Positions 43,563 through 58,695 of a DNA stretch of 64,000 nucleotides are shown here, piece by piece. Both the position numbers and the translations under genes were made by a program. The notes under the pieces are model-generated. The model was not told where the DNA came from and ran no database searches. It was given only the letters and a program-made list of their open reading frames with translations. The stretch is from JANNRA01 sp031401035 (GTDB lineage: Bacteria > Desulfobacterota > Binatia > HRBIN30 > CADEER01), in the NCBI GenBank assembly GCA_031401035.1, contig JANNRA010000185.1, positions 49,293 through 113,292 on the forward strand, written 5' to 3'. Each line of letters begins with the position of its first letter. Within the stretch, counting starts at the first letter, position 1.

Positions 43563-44874
43563 ATGAGACGCACGAAACTCGTCGGCGCGGCGCTGGCCGC
43601 GCTGCTGTGGGGCGGCGCGGTGCTCGAGCCGGCCGGCCGTCGCAGACGAGGGGACGGCGGCGGACGGCAAGCCGTGGACCCTCGACAGCAACAACTGGCA
43701 GCAGGCGCAGGGTCTGCTCCCGGATCCGGTGCTGGAGCGGGTGAAAAAGGGCGATTACTGGTACACCGTCCAGCCGATCAACGCCGAGCGCTTCAAGCAG
43801 AACTACTCGCAGGCTTTCTGGCAGGCGAGCGAGGCCAATGAAGGCAAGTTCGGCCTCGATGAGGAGACCTGCGGCCTGAAGGATCTCGCCACCGGCGAGA
43901 CGCCGGTCTTCTATTTCGGGTTCCCCTTTCCGAAGATCGACGCGAAGGACCCGCAGGCCGGCTGCAAGGCGGCGTGGAACTTCACCGCCGCCAACCAGAT
44001 GGGTGGCGGCGGCGGCGCGACCTTCACGCTCAACGGCGTCGACGAGGGCGGCGAGTACAAGCGCATCAAGCTGTGGCTGCACAGCTTCGCCTTTCTCGGC
44101 CGGCACGGCGGCGCGGTGGAGAATCCGGAGAATCTCTCGGTGACGGCGCTGACCAGCGTCCTCGAGCCGAGCGACGTCGACGGCGTCGGCGGCCTGACCA
44201 AGCGCACCAACAGCTGGACGTCGCAGGACAAGGCCTGGTTCTATGTGCCGGCGACGCGGCGCGTGCGGCAGGCCAGCTCCGCCTCGCGCTCCGAGCCGGT
44301 CGCCGGCATGGACATCTTCGCCGACGACCTCAACTGCTACGGCGGCAAGGTCGAGTACTACAAGTGGAAGGTGGTCGGCGAGAGCAACATCCTGGCGCCG
44401 GTGCTGAGCCCCGACCCGCTGACACCGACGCAGAAGAGCGACACCCGGTCGGAGGTGGCGATTCCGTACTTCCGCGCCGGCTACGAGACACCGGGCGCCA
44501 AGGGCGCGCCATGGCTGATCGTCGAGAACCTCAAGCTGATCCCCCGCCCGGTGTGGATCCTCGAAGGCGAGTCGAGCGACCCGTACTACAACTTCGGCAA
44601 GGTGATCATGTACATGGACCGCGACATGTACCGTATCTACTGGAAGTTGGTGCACAACCGCGCCGGCGAGTACTTCTACAACGCCATGTGCGCCTACCAC
44701 TGGTCGAAGTCCACCGACGGCAGCTTCTCGGCCGTCTCACCGAACCTGGTCGTCGGCGTCAACGACAAGCGCAACCGCGCCGCCCTGGGCGGCCGTTACA
44801 GCTCGCAGTTCTTCGAGAGCAAGTTCGGCAAGGACTACTTCACCCTGCGCACGCTGACGCACCTCAGCGACTGA
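43563..44874 (+). pseudogene. DUF1329 outer-membrane-associated protein with a single-base frame break
   Basis: The ATG at 43563 opens a signal peptide (LVGAALAALLWGGAVLEPAG). The mature DUF1329 sequence is in the next frame, from about 43640: ADGKPWTLDSNNWQQAQG, then GDYWYTVQPINAERFKQNY, VFYFGFPFPKIDAKDP and ending DYFTLRTLTHLSD. The shift falls in a GGCCGGCCG run, so a one-base indel, real or from assembly, is the simplest explanation. Repaired, the protein is about 437 residues. DUF1329 proteins resemble LolB/LolA-like folds and often accompany DUF1302 porins in hydrocarbon- and sterol-using bacteria. The DUF1302 gene here is convergent, 0.8 kb away. Confidence 0.75.
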
Positions 44875-44894
44875 GGCGCGGGCGGCGCGCGCTC

Positions 44895-44922
44895 GAGGGA
44901 CCCGCAACCGTGCGGGCCCCTC
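44895..44922. terminator. Bidirectional hairpin between convergent genes
   Basis: Left arm 44895-44906 (GAGGGACCCGCA) pairs with 44911-44922 (TGCGGGCCCCTC) with one mismatch around ACCG. It lies midway between the DUF1329 and cohesin-like stop codons. There is no T-tract. Confidence 0.55.
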
Positions 44923-44932
44923 GCGTGCGGCG

Positions 44933-45700
44933 TCAGTGGTCCCGACGTCGCGCCAGCAGCAACAGTGCGGGGCCGAGCAGCCACCAGGCGCCGCCGCTGA
45001 CGGGCGGCACGACGGCGCAGCTGTTGGAGCTGAAGTTCAGCACCGTCGGGCGGAAGGGCACGGTGGGGCTCGGGGTCGGGGTCTCGGTCGGCGTCGGTAC
45101 CGGTGGGCGGCTGGGGGTGACGGTGGGGGTCAGCGACGGCGTCGGCGTCTGGGTGACCGTTCCGGTCACCGTCGGCGTGCCGATCAGGACGACGATGGTG
45201 CCGTCGAGCGCTTCGGCGGCGAGCATGCGGCCCTGTGCATCGGTCACCTCCAGGTTGGCGAGGGTCAACGCGGCGGTACCCGCCGGGGCACCCAGCGCGA
45301 TGCCGAAGAAGCAGGTGGCGAGGTCGCCGTCGCGCAGCGCGTCGGCGGGCAGCAGGCTGGGCTCGATCTGCAGCCGCAGTCGGCCCGGCGCCGCCAGCGC
45401 GGCGTCGAGGGTGTGGTCGTCGTCCAGGCGCTCGGCGATGGTGCAGTCGGCGGCGATGACGTCGAGGACGTCGGACGGGTAGCGCACGTCGACACCGGTG
45501 GCGACGGCGCTGTCGCCGGCATCGCCGCCGAGGGCGAGGACTGCGGCGACGGTGCCGCCCGGCACGCCGAGGCCGCCGGTGATCGAGACGACGGGGATCT
45601 CGCCGCCGGCGTCGGCGCGGGGGATTGAGATGAGGGGGACGATGACCGCGAGGGCGGTGAAAAGAAGCGAGCGGGGAATGGAACCAACGGCGACGATCAC
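44933..45700 (-). CDS. Cohesin-like exported protein with Thr-Pro linker and C-terminal sorting-type anchor
   Basis: A 255-residue protein. Its GTG start overlaps the DUF1302 stop (GTGA). It has a signal peptide (LLFTALAVIVPLISIPRADA), a beta-sandwich resembling a cohesin domain (VSITGGLGVPGGTVAAVLAL; GVDVRYPSDVLDV; LATCFFGIALGAPAG), a Thr-Pro linker (TPTVTGTVTQTPTPSLTPT) and a C-terminus with GGAWWLLGPALLLLARRRDH, i.e. Gly/Ser-rich, helix, basic residues. That tail is like the CTERM sorting signals of surface proteins. It could bind dockerin-like modules such as those at 26311 and 61557. Confidence 0.7.
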   Translation of the reverse strand: MIVAVGSIPRSLLFTALAVIVPLISIPRADAGGEIPVVSITGGLGVPGGTVAAVLALGGDAGDSAVATGVDVRYPSDVLDVIAADCTIAERLDDDHTLDAALAAPGRLRLQIEPSLLPADALRDGDLATCFFGIALGAPAGTAALTLANLEVTDAQGRMLAAEALDGTIVVLIGTPTVTGTVTQTPTPSLTPTVTPSRPPVPTPTETPTPSPTVPFRPTVLNFSSNSCAVVPPVSGGAWWLLGPALLLLARRRDH

Positions 45701-47544
45701 AGCGAATACTCCACTTGGAACAGTACGTTGTCGCGGTCGCGCAGCAGGCTGATGCCCTGGCTCCCGAACAGGTGGCCGGCGTAGATGTAGCTGTAGCTGA
45801 AGACGAAGCGGAAGGGGTCCTGCAGGAGGGTCACCGCCGGCTGCACCGTGATGGCGCCGCCCCAGTCGTAGAGCAGGCCGACACTCGGCGTGACGCGGCC
45901 GCCGGCGTAGCTGGTCGCGATCAGCAGGGTGTTCAGGTACTGATCGACCGGATTGTGCACCAGGTCCGGCTCGGCCGCCGCGGTGGCCAGACCCCACCGA
46001 TCGGGTGACCAGGTGACGTCCGTCACCGGCAGCACCTCGCCCTCGAAGATCGGCGGTTGCCCGGCCAGCGGCGCCGACGGCGTCACCACCGGCCGGCGCG
46101 GAATGCCGCCGCGCAGGTGCTTGTAGAAGAACTGCGAGCTGATGAAGAACGAGGCGTCCGGGTTGAGCCAGCGCACCGCCTGGGTGGTGTCGAAGCCGAG
46201 CATGAAGTTCCACGAGTCGCCGGTGCGGCGGCCGCCGCTGCAGACGCCGTTGCCGTACTCGACGCCGCGCGGGCAGGCCTGGCCGTTGGCGGGCAGGGCG
46301 AAGATGAACGGGTCGAGCTGCGCCTGCGAAAAGCGCGCCTCGTTGTGGAAGTACGCCAGCTCGGTGCGCACGATCGGTTCGCTGCTGAGGAAGATCTTGC
46401 GCGCCCATTGCGGCGGGATGGCGGTGGCGGCGGTGGCGCCGGTGATCTGCACTTTCGGCGCCGTCTGGTTGGCGCGGGCGACGAAGCCGGTGGCCTGGCC
46501 ACTGGTGATCGGAAAGGGGAAGTTCTCGGTGAACACCTCGACGGCCGGAATGTCGAGGTAGGTGTAGTAGTGGGCGAACCCGAACGTCACCTGCTCGACG
46601 CCCGGCATCGGGCTGATGAACTTGAACTGGAAGCCGCCGCGCATCGCTTCGATGGTGCGCGGCGGTCCGTCGATGACGTTGAGCTGGGTCGCCGATGGGG
46701 GCGAGTTCGGCGGCGACCACGGTGACCCGACTGGGATGCCGGGGTCGAAGCCGACGGCGTTGTCGATCGCCCCGAAGCCTTCGATGAAGGCCTCGTAGAA
46801 GGGCGTGAACGGAATCTCGCCGACGTTGTAGCTGATGCGCAGCATATCGATCGGCACGCGCCGCTCGTCGAGGGGCACCAGGAAGCCGCCGAAGCTGTTG
46901 TCGAGCGGATTGATGTTGTCGAGCAGGCGGAAGACGTCGGTCTCGCCCCAGGCGAGGATCTGGCGGCCGAAGCGCAGGTAGAGATCCTCGAAGTCGGCTT
47001 CGATGTAGGCTTGGAAGAGACGGTTGCGCACCGAGGCGATGTTGCGCAGGCGCTGCCGATAGTAGGCGGTGTTGGGCAGCGGGCCGAACGGACTGGGCGG
47101 CGCCAGGCGCTGGTTGTCGAACTGGTAGTGGGTGCGGTACTCGGCCGGACCGTAGTCGTAGACGCCGTCGTACTCGCCGCGGTACGACAGGAAGTAGCCC
47201 AACTTGCGCACCGGCAGTCCGGTCTCCCGCAGCAGCGACAGCGGTCCGAACCCTTCCTTCACGAGGCGGGTCAGGTTGTGGCTCCACGTCGTCTCGACGA
47301 AGGCGCGGCTCTGGCGCAGGTGCCCGGCCGCCGAGACCGGGAAGGTCAGCGACCGTTCCGTGATGCGGCCCGGCGCCTGTTCGATCAGGCGGATGTCGGT
47401 GTCCTGTGTCCCGACGCGCGCCGCCGTGTAGGCGCGCGCGCCGAGTTGGATCTCGCCCGCCTCGTCGATCGCCACCGCTCCCGCCGCGCTGGCTGTCATC
47501 AGCCAAGCGACCGCTGCTGCCGCGCCAAGGCGGCGTCCTTGCAT
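45697..47544 (-). CDS. DUF1302 family outer-membrane beta-barrel protein
   Basis: A 615-residue protein with a signal peptide (AAAVAWLMTASAAGAVA). DUF1302 features are the N-terminal FVETTWSHNLTRLVKEG, RQILAWGETDVFRLLDNINPLD and repeated amphipathic aromatic strands to the C-terminal FQVEYSL, a typical barrel-end. Members are thought to be outer-membrane channels for hydrophobic substrates, acting with DUF1329 proteins. ATG at 47544 (alternative GTG 47550). Confidence 0.88.
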   Translation of the reverse strand: MQGRRLGAAAAVAWLMTASAAGAVAIDEAGEIQLGARAYTAARVGTQDTDIRLIEQAPGRITERSLTFPVSAAGHLRQSRAFVETTWSHNLTRLVKEGFGPLSLLRETGLPVRKLGYFLSYRGEYDGVYDYGPAEYRTHYQFDNQRLAPPSPFGPLPNTAYYRQRLRNIASVRNRLFQAYIEADFEDLYLRFGRQILAWGETDVFRLLDNINPLDNSFGGFLVPLDERRVPIDMLRISYNVGEIPFTPFYEAFIEGFGAIDNAVGFDPGIPVGSPWSPPNSPPSATQLNVIDGPPRTIEAMRGGFQFKFISPMPGVEQVTFGFAHYYTYLDIPAVEVFTENFPFPITSGQATGFVARANQTAPKVQITGATAATAIPPQWARKIFLSSEPIVRTELAYFHNEARFSQAQLDPFIFALPANGQACPRGVEYGNGVCSGGRRTGDSWNFMLGFDTTQAVRWLNPDASFFISSQFFYKHLRGGIPRRPVVTPSAPLAGQPPIFEGEVLPVTDVTWSPDRWGLATAAAEPDLVHNPVDQYLNTLLIATSYAGGRVTPSVGLLYDWGGAITVQPAVTLLQDPFRFVFSYSYIYAGHLFGSQGISLLRDRDNVLFQVEYSL

Positions 47545-47631
47545 CGTCACTGCGGCGTGCCCCCCGGCGCGCCTTATAGCGACGGCCCGAAAATATTCGC
47601 AAGCGCCGCGTCGACGCCGGGACCCCTGATC

Positions 47632-49533
<1,902 letters not shown>

Positions 49534-49599
49534 GTTAAGGCGCGCACCGTGCCACAGGTGCGCGGTCGGTTCCAGCCCCCGGCGGTAGCCGTGCCAGGC

Positions 49600-50412
49600 T
49601 CAGCGGTCGCGGCCGACGAACTCGTCCATCGTCGCGTTGATGCCGAGCAGGTTGGCGAGGCGGTCGAAGAGGCCGACCGGCAGCATGCGCATCAACGGCA
49701 GCAGGTGGACCAGCCACGGCATCAACAGGCGCCGGCGGTCGCGGCGGATGGCGTCGACGACGCGGTCGGCGACGTCCTGCTCGGCGAGGATCGGCAGCAG
49801 CAGCGGGAAGCGCGACTTGACGCCGTGGAACATCCCGGTGTCGATGTAAAATGGGCAGACCACCGTCGTCACCACGCCGGGCGCGACGCGGCGCAGCTCG
49901 GCGCGCAACGATTCGTCGAAACCCATCGCCGCCCACTTGCTGGCGCTGTAATCGGCGAGGCGGGCGACGCCGATCATGCCCGAGGCGGAGGCGATGGTGA
50001 CGATATCGCCGCGATTGCGGGCGATCATCGCCGGCAGGAAGGCCTTGCCGGTCCAGAACAGCGCCAGGACGTTGGTGGCGAAGGTGGCCTCGATCTTCTC
50101 GTCCGGCAGCTCGAGGAAGTCGTTGCCGCTGACGACGCCGGCGTTGTTGATCAGGATGTCCACCGGCCCGCCGGCGGCCTCGGTCTCGGCGGCGCGGGCG
50201 TACACCTGGGCGCGGTCGGAGACATCGCGGCGGAAGCCGCGCGCCGCGCCGCCGCGGGCGGTCAATTCCACGACGACGGCGTCGAGCCGACCCTGGTCGA
50301 TGTCCCACACCGTGACCCCGGCGCCGGCGGCGGCGAGGCCGAGGGCCATGCGCCGCCCGATGCCGCTGCCGCCGCCGGTGACCAGGGCGTGCCGCCCCGC
50401 GATGGTGCTCAT
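49600..50412 (-). CDS. SDR family oxidoreductase (17-beta-HSD-like)
   Basis: A 270-residue SDR: TGGGSGIGRRMA, VWDIDQGRL, NNAGVV, VTIASASGM (Ser) and YSASKWAAMGF (Tyr/Lys). The C-terminal part (RRLLMPWLVHLLPLMRMLP) is hydrophobic and basic, as in membrane-associated HSD17B11-like enzymes that act on lipids or sterols. The substrate is inferred only at that level. Confidence 0.88.
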   Translation of the reverse strand: MSTIAGRHALVTGGGSGIGRRMALGLAAAGAGVTVWDIDQGRLDAVVVELTARGGAARGFRRDVSDRAQVYARAAETEAAGGPVDILINNAGVVSGNDFLELPDEKIEATFATNVLALFWTGKAFLPAMIARNRGDIVTIASASGMIGVARLADYSASKWAAMGFDESLRAELRRVAPGVVTTVVCPFYIDTGMFHGVKSRFPLLLPILAEQDVADRVVDAIRRDRRRLLMPWLVHLLPLMRMLPVGLFDRLANLLGINATMDEFVGRDR

Positions 50413-50424
50413 CCGCGGTCTCCG

Positions 50425-51015
50425 TCAGCGCGCCAGGAGGTAGACCAGCAGCGCCAGCCCCAGCAGCACCACCCAGACGAGGTGCATCGAGGCCCGCGTC
50501 GGGGCGAGCGGCGCCGGCGCGTCCGCCGCCGCAGTGGCAGCCGCGTCGTCCTCCGCCAGGTCCAGGCCGGCTTCGGGTGGCGGCGTATCGGCCCACTGCG
50601 CGCCGATCAGGTCCTCAGATTGCAGCGACGCCAGCACCTCGCCGGCCGCCTCGAGATGGTCGGTGGCGACGAAGACGCTGACCGGCCGCGACACCGCGAA
50701 CGGCTCGTGCGGCCGCTGCTGGGGCAGATACAGTTTGTGCGCGCCGTCGCACTCGACGGCGCAGATGATGCCTTCCTGCAGCAGCGCCAGCACCGCCTCG
50801 TGCGCCTGGCGTCCCGGCAACTCGACCAGCAGCGCGTCCGGCGCGCCCGGCGGCAGCGGCGCCTCGTCGTCGTCTGCGCCGCCGGCCGCGGCGGCGCGGC
50901 CCTCGTGCCGCGGCAGGGGTCCGGGGTGCAGCGGGGCGCCGCAGTCGACGCAGGCGGCGATGCCGGCGACGTACTCCTCGTCGCAGGCTGGGCAGTGTTG
51001 GAACCCCGCGCTCAT
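50425..51015 (-). CDS. Zinc ribbon / DUF2007-like protein with C-terminal membrane helix
   Basis: A 196-residue protein. It has an N-terminal zinc ribbon (CPACDEEY and CVDCGAPL), a central DUF2007-like domain (ELPGRQAHEAVLALLQEGI; VFVATDHLEAAGEVLASL), an acidic Ala/Asp-rich linker and a terminal helix (LVWVVLLGLALLVYLLA). It is probably tail-anchored. No function is established. Confidence 0.75.
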   Translation of the reverse strand: MSAGFQHCPACDEEYVAGIAACVDCGAPLHPGPLPRHEGRAAAAGGADDDEAPLPPGAPDALLVELPGRQAHEAVLALLQEGIICAVECDGAHKLYLPQQRPHEPFAVSRPVSVFVATDHLEAAGEVLASLQSEDLIGAQWADTPPPEAGLDLAEDDAAATAAADAPAPLAPTRASMHLVWVVLLGLALLVYLLAR

Positions 51016-51031
51016 GGATCCGCGTGCCTCG

Positions 51032-51436
51032 TCAGGCGAGCAACTGGATCGCCCACCAGATGTAGATCGTCACCTGGGCGAAGAAGAGGGCGGCACGCAC
51101 GCGCACGGCGTTGACGCTGACCGAGAGGACGTGCGTCACCGACTGCCCCATGCGCGCCAACAGCACCCACATGGCGAGCCCGTCGGTGACGTCGAGGCGG
51201 CCGCTGGCGCTGGCCGCGAACGCCAGCGCGACGAACACCGGCAGGGTCTCGAAGCAGTTGTCGCGCGCCCGCGTCAGCCGCCGCCCGAGGCCGGGTAGAT
51301 CCGACCCGTCGGTGGCGAAACTGTTCGGCGCCTTGGCGCCGCTGGCGATCAGGCGCAGGCGGAAGACCGCCATGGCGACGTTGAGCAGCAGGTACCAGGC
51401 GGTGAACCCGACGAGCGCGAACACGGTCGTGGACAT
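51032..51436 (-). CDS. MAPEG family membrane protein
   Basis: A 134-residue four-helix membrane protein. The MAPEG signature appears as RRLTRARDNCFETLPVF (R-x-x-R-A-x-x-N-x-x-E), the glutathione-site region. MAPEG members include microsomal glutathione transferases; bacterial ones are mostly uncharacterised. It lies between the zinc-ribbon gene and cti. Confidence 0.88.
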   Translation of the reverse strand: MSTTVFALVGFTAWYLLLNVAMAVFRLRLIASGAKAPNSFATDGSDLPGLGRRLTRARDNCFETLPVFVALAFAASASGRLDVTDGLAMWVLLARMGQSVTHVLSVSVNAVRVRAALFFAQVTIYIWWAIQLLA

Positions 51437-51511
51437 GACTCATCCCCCTCTGTCGTGCAGCGCGGCTCGTACGCCGGCGCGGCGGGCGATGCAAACCGAC
51501 GCCGGCGCTGG

Positions 51512-53890
51512 CTAGAAGTTGCCGTAGCGGTTGAGGTCGAACAGGCCGGCTTCCGTCGGCGCCCGGCGCTGGTAGTCGGCGTGCATCCAGTCCGCCAGGA
51601 TCCAGAACTGCGGGCTGCTGCGGCGCACGCCCCAGCGCGCGACGACGGCGTCGAGGTCGTCCGGCGTCTGCACGGTGGCGAGGGTGGCGGTGAACAGCTC
51701 GATCTCGTCGGCGGCGACGTCGAAGGCGAAGTTCGGGTAGTTGCCGAGGTAGCCGGGCGCGACGGTCAGGGTGTCGTCGGCCGGCACCAGGCGCGCCGCC
51801 TCGTCGAACATGAAGGCGACGTTGCTGTGGGCGCGGTTGTGGATCAGCGCGTAGACCGCGTCGCGCTCGCCGCGGCCGCCGCGCACGCGCAGGAAGGCGT
51901 TGTCGGGCAGCAGCGCCACCCACGGCCCGCGTACGCCGGTGAGCGGCCGCAGGGCGCGTTCGCTGCGGCGCTCGAGCGGCGTCGCGCCGGGGCGGTCGCA
52001 GCGCGAGGTGGCGCACTGGTTGAGCAGGTCGGGCGGGCCGGCCACCGCGGCGTTGCGCGCCACGAGCATCGCCAGCAGCTCGTGCTGCGGGACGTCGGTG
52101 CGGAACGGGATTTGGGTGCCGTGTCCGAGGCTGTGCAGGGTGTCGACGTGCTGGTAGTCGAGCGAGTCCGTCGCGCCGACGTACCACGAGGCGCGGATGG
52201 CCTCGCGTCGGTCCTCGGGCAGGAAGGCGAGGAAGAGGTTCTCGGCCTGCATGCGCAGGTGGTCCATGTAGAGCCGCGTCGCCACCTGGTGCGAGGCGTT
52301 GCCGAAGACGTCGTAGCCGGCGACGAGGTCGTAGTAGATGCGCTCGAAGAGCGGGTAGTCGAGCACCCAGGCGGTTTTCGGGCGGGCGCCGAGGAAGCCC
52401 TGCACGACGGTGGCGTTGTCGAAGTGGCGGAAGACGGTGAGCTGCGCGTTGCGGTTGGCGCCGTCGCCGTCCCAGATGGCGGCGAGCGTCGGGCCGAGGC
52501 GCTGTGGGTCGGCGGCGTCGTAGTACGTGGCGCGGATGTCGAGGTACTTGCGCTGCTCGAGGGCGTACTGGATCCAGAATTGCCCGGGCAGCAGGTGGCT
52601 CATGTGCGCGGCCGGCAGGTTCAGGGACGCCTGCGTCTGCGCCAGGTAGCTCGGCATGGTCACCGACAGATCGTGATCGGGGTCGAGGAAACTGACGAAG
52701 AAGTGGTCCTCGATGACGTCGACGGCGACCCCGCCGCGGCACACCGGGCCGCGGATGAAGGTCATGACGAAGTACTGCGCGTCGTCGAGCATGTACTGGT
52801 AGCGCGAGCGGGCGGGGATCTGGTCGAAGGCGATGAACGGGTTCGACGCCTCGTCGGGCGCCCAGGAGGGGAAGCGCGTCGGCTGCCAATCGGCGGCGAG
52901 GAACAGCGCCGTCAGGCGCCGCAGCTTCGCCGCGCTCAGCGGGTAGACGATGTGCGTCTTGCTGACGATGGTCTCGTCGAGCGGGCGCAGGCGGTACCAG
53001 AAGGGCGCCGGGCCGGGGTCGTCGTAGGGGCGCCGCGTCGCGATCTCGTCGATCGGGGTGCCCGGCGCGGTGCGCGAGCGGACGACGCGGAAGAACGGCC
53101 CGCGCGCCAGATCCTCGAAATAGAGGTGGGCGAGGAACCAGTGCTCGTAGAGGTAGCGCGCTGTGACACGTTCTTTGAGCGACGCGCCGTTGAGGAACGC
53201 CTCCCATTGCCGCACCTGCGCGACGGCGCGGGGCGGCAGCGGCGGGACGGGCGCCGTCGTCGATGCGCCCTGCGCCAGCCAGGCGGCCAGCACGCCCAAC
53301 TCGGCGTCGCTGAGCGGCGCGGCGCCGTAGGGCATGCCGCCGAGCGGCTGCGCCGCGGCGTAGGCGGCGAACTCGTCCGGCGCGGCGCAGGTGAGCGTCC
53401 GCTCGATGTCGAGGTCGACCGCCGCCGGCAGCTTCTCGCCGGGCGGGAACGGGTGGGCGCGGCCGAGGGCGAGCATGGACAGCATCAGGCTCGCCGAGCC
53501 CGGCACCGCCTCGCCGCCGGTGACGGAGAAGAAGCCGAGATCGCGCCACGCCGCGGTGCTCTGCGCGTCGATGAACAGGCGCGTCGGTGACGCCGCGGTC
53601 AGTCGGCTCGAGTCGTAGACCGCCGCCTGGCTGGCGCCGCGTGCGACACCAGCCGCGGAGCTGAGCAGCACCTGGCAGGGGGCGTCGTTGCAGCCGTGGC
53701 AGACGACACAGCGCTGATCGAGGATCGGCTTCACCTGGCGCTGAAACGAGATGACCCCGCCAGCCGGTGGGCTCGGCAGGCTGGGCAGCACCGGCGGCGC
53801 TGGCGGCGCCGGCGTGAGGCGCGCACAGGCCGCCAGGCAGGTCAGGAGCACTATGCCGGCGGCGTGCGGGGGACGGCGGGGGAGGGTCAT
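51512..53890 (-). CDS. cti: Fatty acid cis/trans isomerase
   Basis: A 792-residue periplasmic lipoprotein (lipobox LAAC). It carries one c-type haem motif, CVVCHGC (C61-H65), followed by NDAPCQ, the typical Cti signature. Long conserved stretches include FYSVTGGEAVPGS-like FFSVTGGEA and AAWLAQGA. Cti converts cis- to trans-unsaturated membrane fatty acids without shifting the bond, stiffening the membrane under solvent or heat stress. A role beside the MAPEG and SDR genes in membrane lipid stress is plausible. Confidence 0.92.
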   Translation of the reverse strand: MTLPRRPPHAAGIVLLTCLAACARLTPAPPAPPVLPSLPSPPAGGVISFQRQVKPILDQRCVVCHGCNDAPCQVLLSSAAGVARGASQAAVYDSSRLTAASPTRLFIDAQSTAAWRDLGFFSVTGGEAVPGSASLMLSMLALGRAHPFPPGEKLPAAVDLDIERTLTCAAPDEFAAYAAAQPLGGMPYGAAPLSDAELGVLAAWLAQGASTTAPVPPLPPRAVAQVRQWEAFLNGASLKERVTARYLYEHWFLAHLYFEDLARGPFFRVVRSRTAPGTPIDEIATRRPYDDPGPAPFWYRLRPLDETIVSKTHIVYPLSAAKLRRLTALFLAADWQPTRFPSWAPDEASNPFIAFDQIPARSRYQYMLDDAQYFVMTFIRGPVCRGGVAVDVIEDHFFVSFLDPDHDLSVTMPSYLAQTQASLNLPAAHMSHLLPGQFWIQYALEQRKYLDIRATYYDAADPQRLGPTLAAIWDGDGANRNAQLTVFRHFDNATVVQGFLGARPKTAWVLDYPLFERIYYDLVAGYDVFGNASHQVATRLYMDHLRMQAENLFLAFLPEDRREAIRASWYVGATDSLDYQHVDTLHSLGHGTQIPFRTDVPQHELLAMLVARNAAVAGPPDLLNQCATSRCDRPGATPLERRSERALRPLTGVRGPWVALLPDNAFLRVRGGRGERDAVYALIHNRAHSNVAFMFDEAARLVPADDTLTVAPGYLGNYPNFAFDVAADEIELFTATLATVQTPDDLDAVVARWGVRRSSPQFWILADWMHADYQRRAPTEAGLFDLNRYGNF

Positions 53891-53911
53891 CTCTGAGAGG
53901 GTACCAACGAC

Positions 53912-53939
53912 AAAGGGGGCGCCTTAGCAGGCGCCCCCC
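53912..53939 (-). terminator. Rho-independent terminator of groEL
   Basis: On the minus strand a GGCGCC-rich stem (53915-53923 pairing with 53930-53938, 9 bp, loop TGCTAA) is followed by CTTTGTCG. It lies 33 nt beyond the groEL stop. Confidence 0.8.
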
Positions 53940-53971
53940 TCGGTGTCACATCCGACGCGGAACGCGTCGGC

Positions 53972-55597
<1,626 letters not shown>

Positions 55598-55715
55598 TGG
55601 GTGATTCTCCTTCTCAAGGTTGGTCTGGATCGGGTGGTGCCGGGTGCCGGCCGCAGGCCGCAACCCCTTCGTATCGCCGAAGGCGGGCCGCAGGTAAAGC
55701 CGGCCCCGGTGACTG

Positions 55716-58051
<2,336 letters not shown>

Positions 58052-58055
<4 letters not shown>

Positions 58056-58624
58056 TCCTTGGCGCGCGAGATGAAGCGCGCGTCGCGCGTGTCGACCAGC
58101 ACCAACTCGCCGGACTCGAGATACGACGGCACCTGGATCACCAGGCCGGTTTCGAGCGTCGCCGGTTTGGACTGCGCCTGCGCCGTCGCGCCCTTCATCG
58201 CCGGGTCGGTCTGCTCGACGCGCAGGGTCAGGGTCTGCGGCAGCTCGACGCTGATGACGCGGTCGTTGAAGAGCACCGACTTGATGCCGCCGAGGCCTTC
58301 CTTGAGGTAGCCGGCGACGTCGCCGAGCTCGTCGGCGCTGAGCGCGAACTGCTCGTAGTTCTCGGCGTCCATGAAGTGGTAGCCGCCGTCGTCGGCGTAC
58401 AGGTACTGCACCTGGCGCAGCTCAACCTGGGGCTCGATGATGCGATCGGCCGCCTTGAAGGTCTTCTCGAAGACGTTGGCGCTGCGCAGGTTGCGCACCT
58501 TCACCTTGACCAGCGTCGCGGCGCCGCGCGCCGAGGGGCTCTGGAAGTGGACGTCGATCACGACGTACGGATCGCCGTCGATTTCGACCCGCCCACCCCG
58601 CTTCAGATCACTCGCTGTTGCCAT
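58052..58624 (-). CDS. efpL: EF-P-like protein EfpL (YeiP type)
   Basis: A 190-residue three-domain elongation factor P paralogue. The domain I loop reads QSPSARGAATLVK, matching E. coli YeiP/EfpL (QSPTARGAATLYK) rather than EF-P (PGKGQ), and domain III has LPQTLTLRVEQTDPAMKGATA and the ETGLVIQVPSYL end. EfpL relieves ribosome stalling at some Pro-containing motifs without the lysine modification used by EF-P. Its stop overlaps the parC start, so it is the first gene of an efpL-parC unit. This fits a genome with proline-rich secreted proteins. Confidence 0.88.
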
Positions 58625-58695
58625 CCGCCCAGCTGTAGCAGGCCGCCGCGTGCTCGGCTACGGCGCGGCGCAGCCCGCCCAACCGCGGCGGCGCG

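Noticed and set aside
43729..44874. DUF1329 starting at the in-frame codon at 43729
   Set aside because: This would remove the signal peptide and the conserved WTLDSNNW segment just upstream, which is in the same frame without a start.
51512..53890. Cti gene as a cytochrome c oxidase-type protein
   Set aside because: The haem motif and flanking NDAPCQ sequence are the fatty acid isomerase signature, and no oxidase motifs are seen.
55598..55715. CIRCE element before groEL
   Set aside because: No TTAGCACTC / GAGTGCTAA inverted repeat is present in the 118-nt gap.
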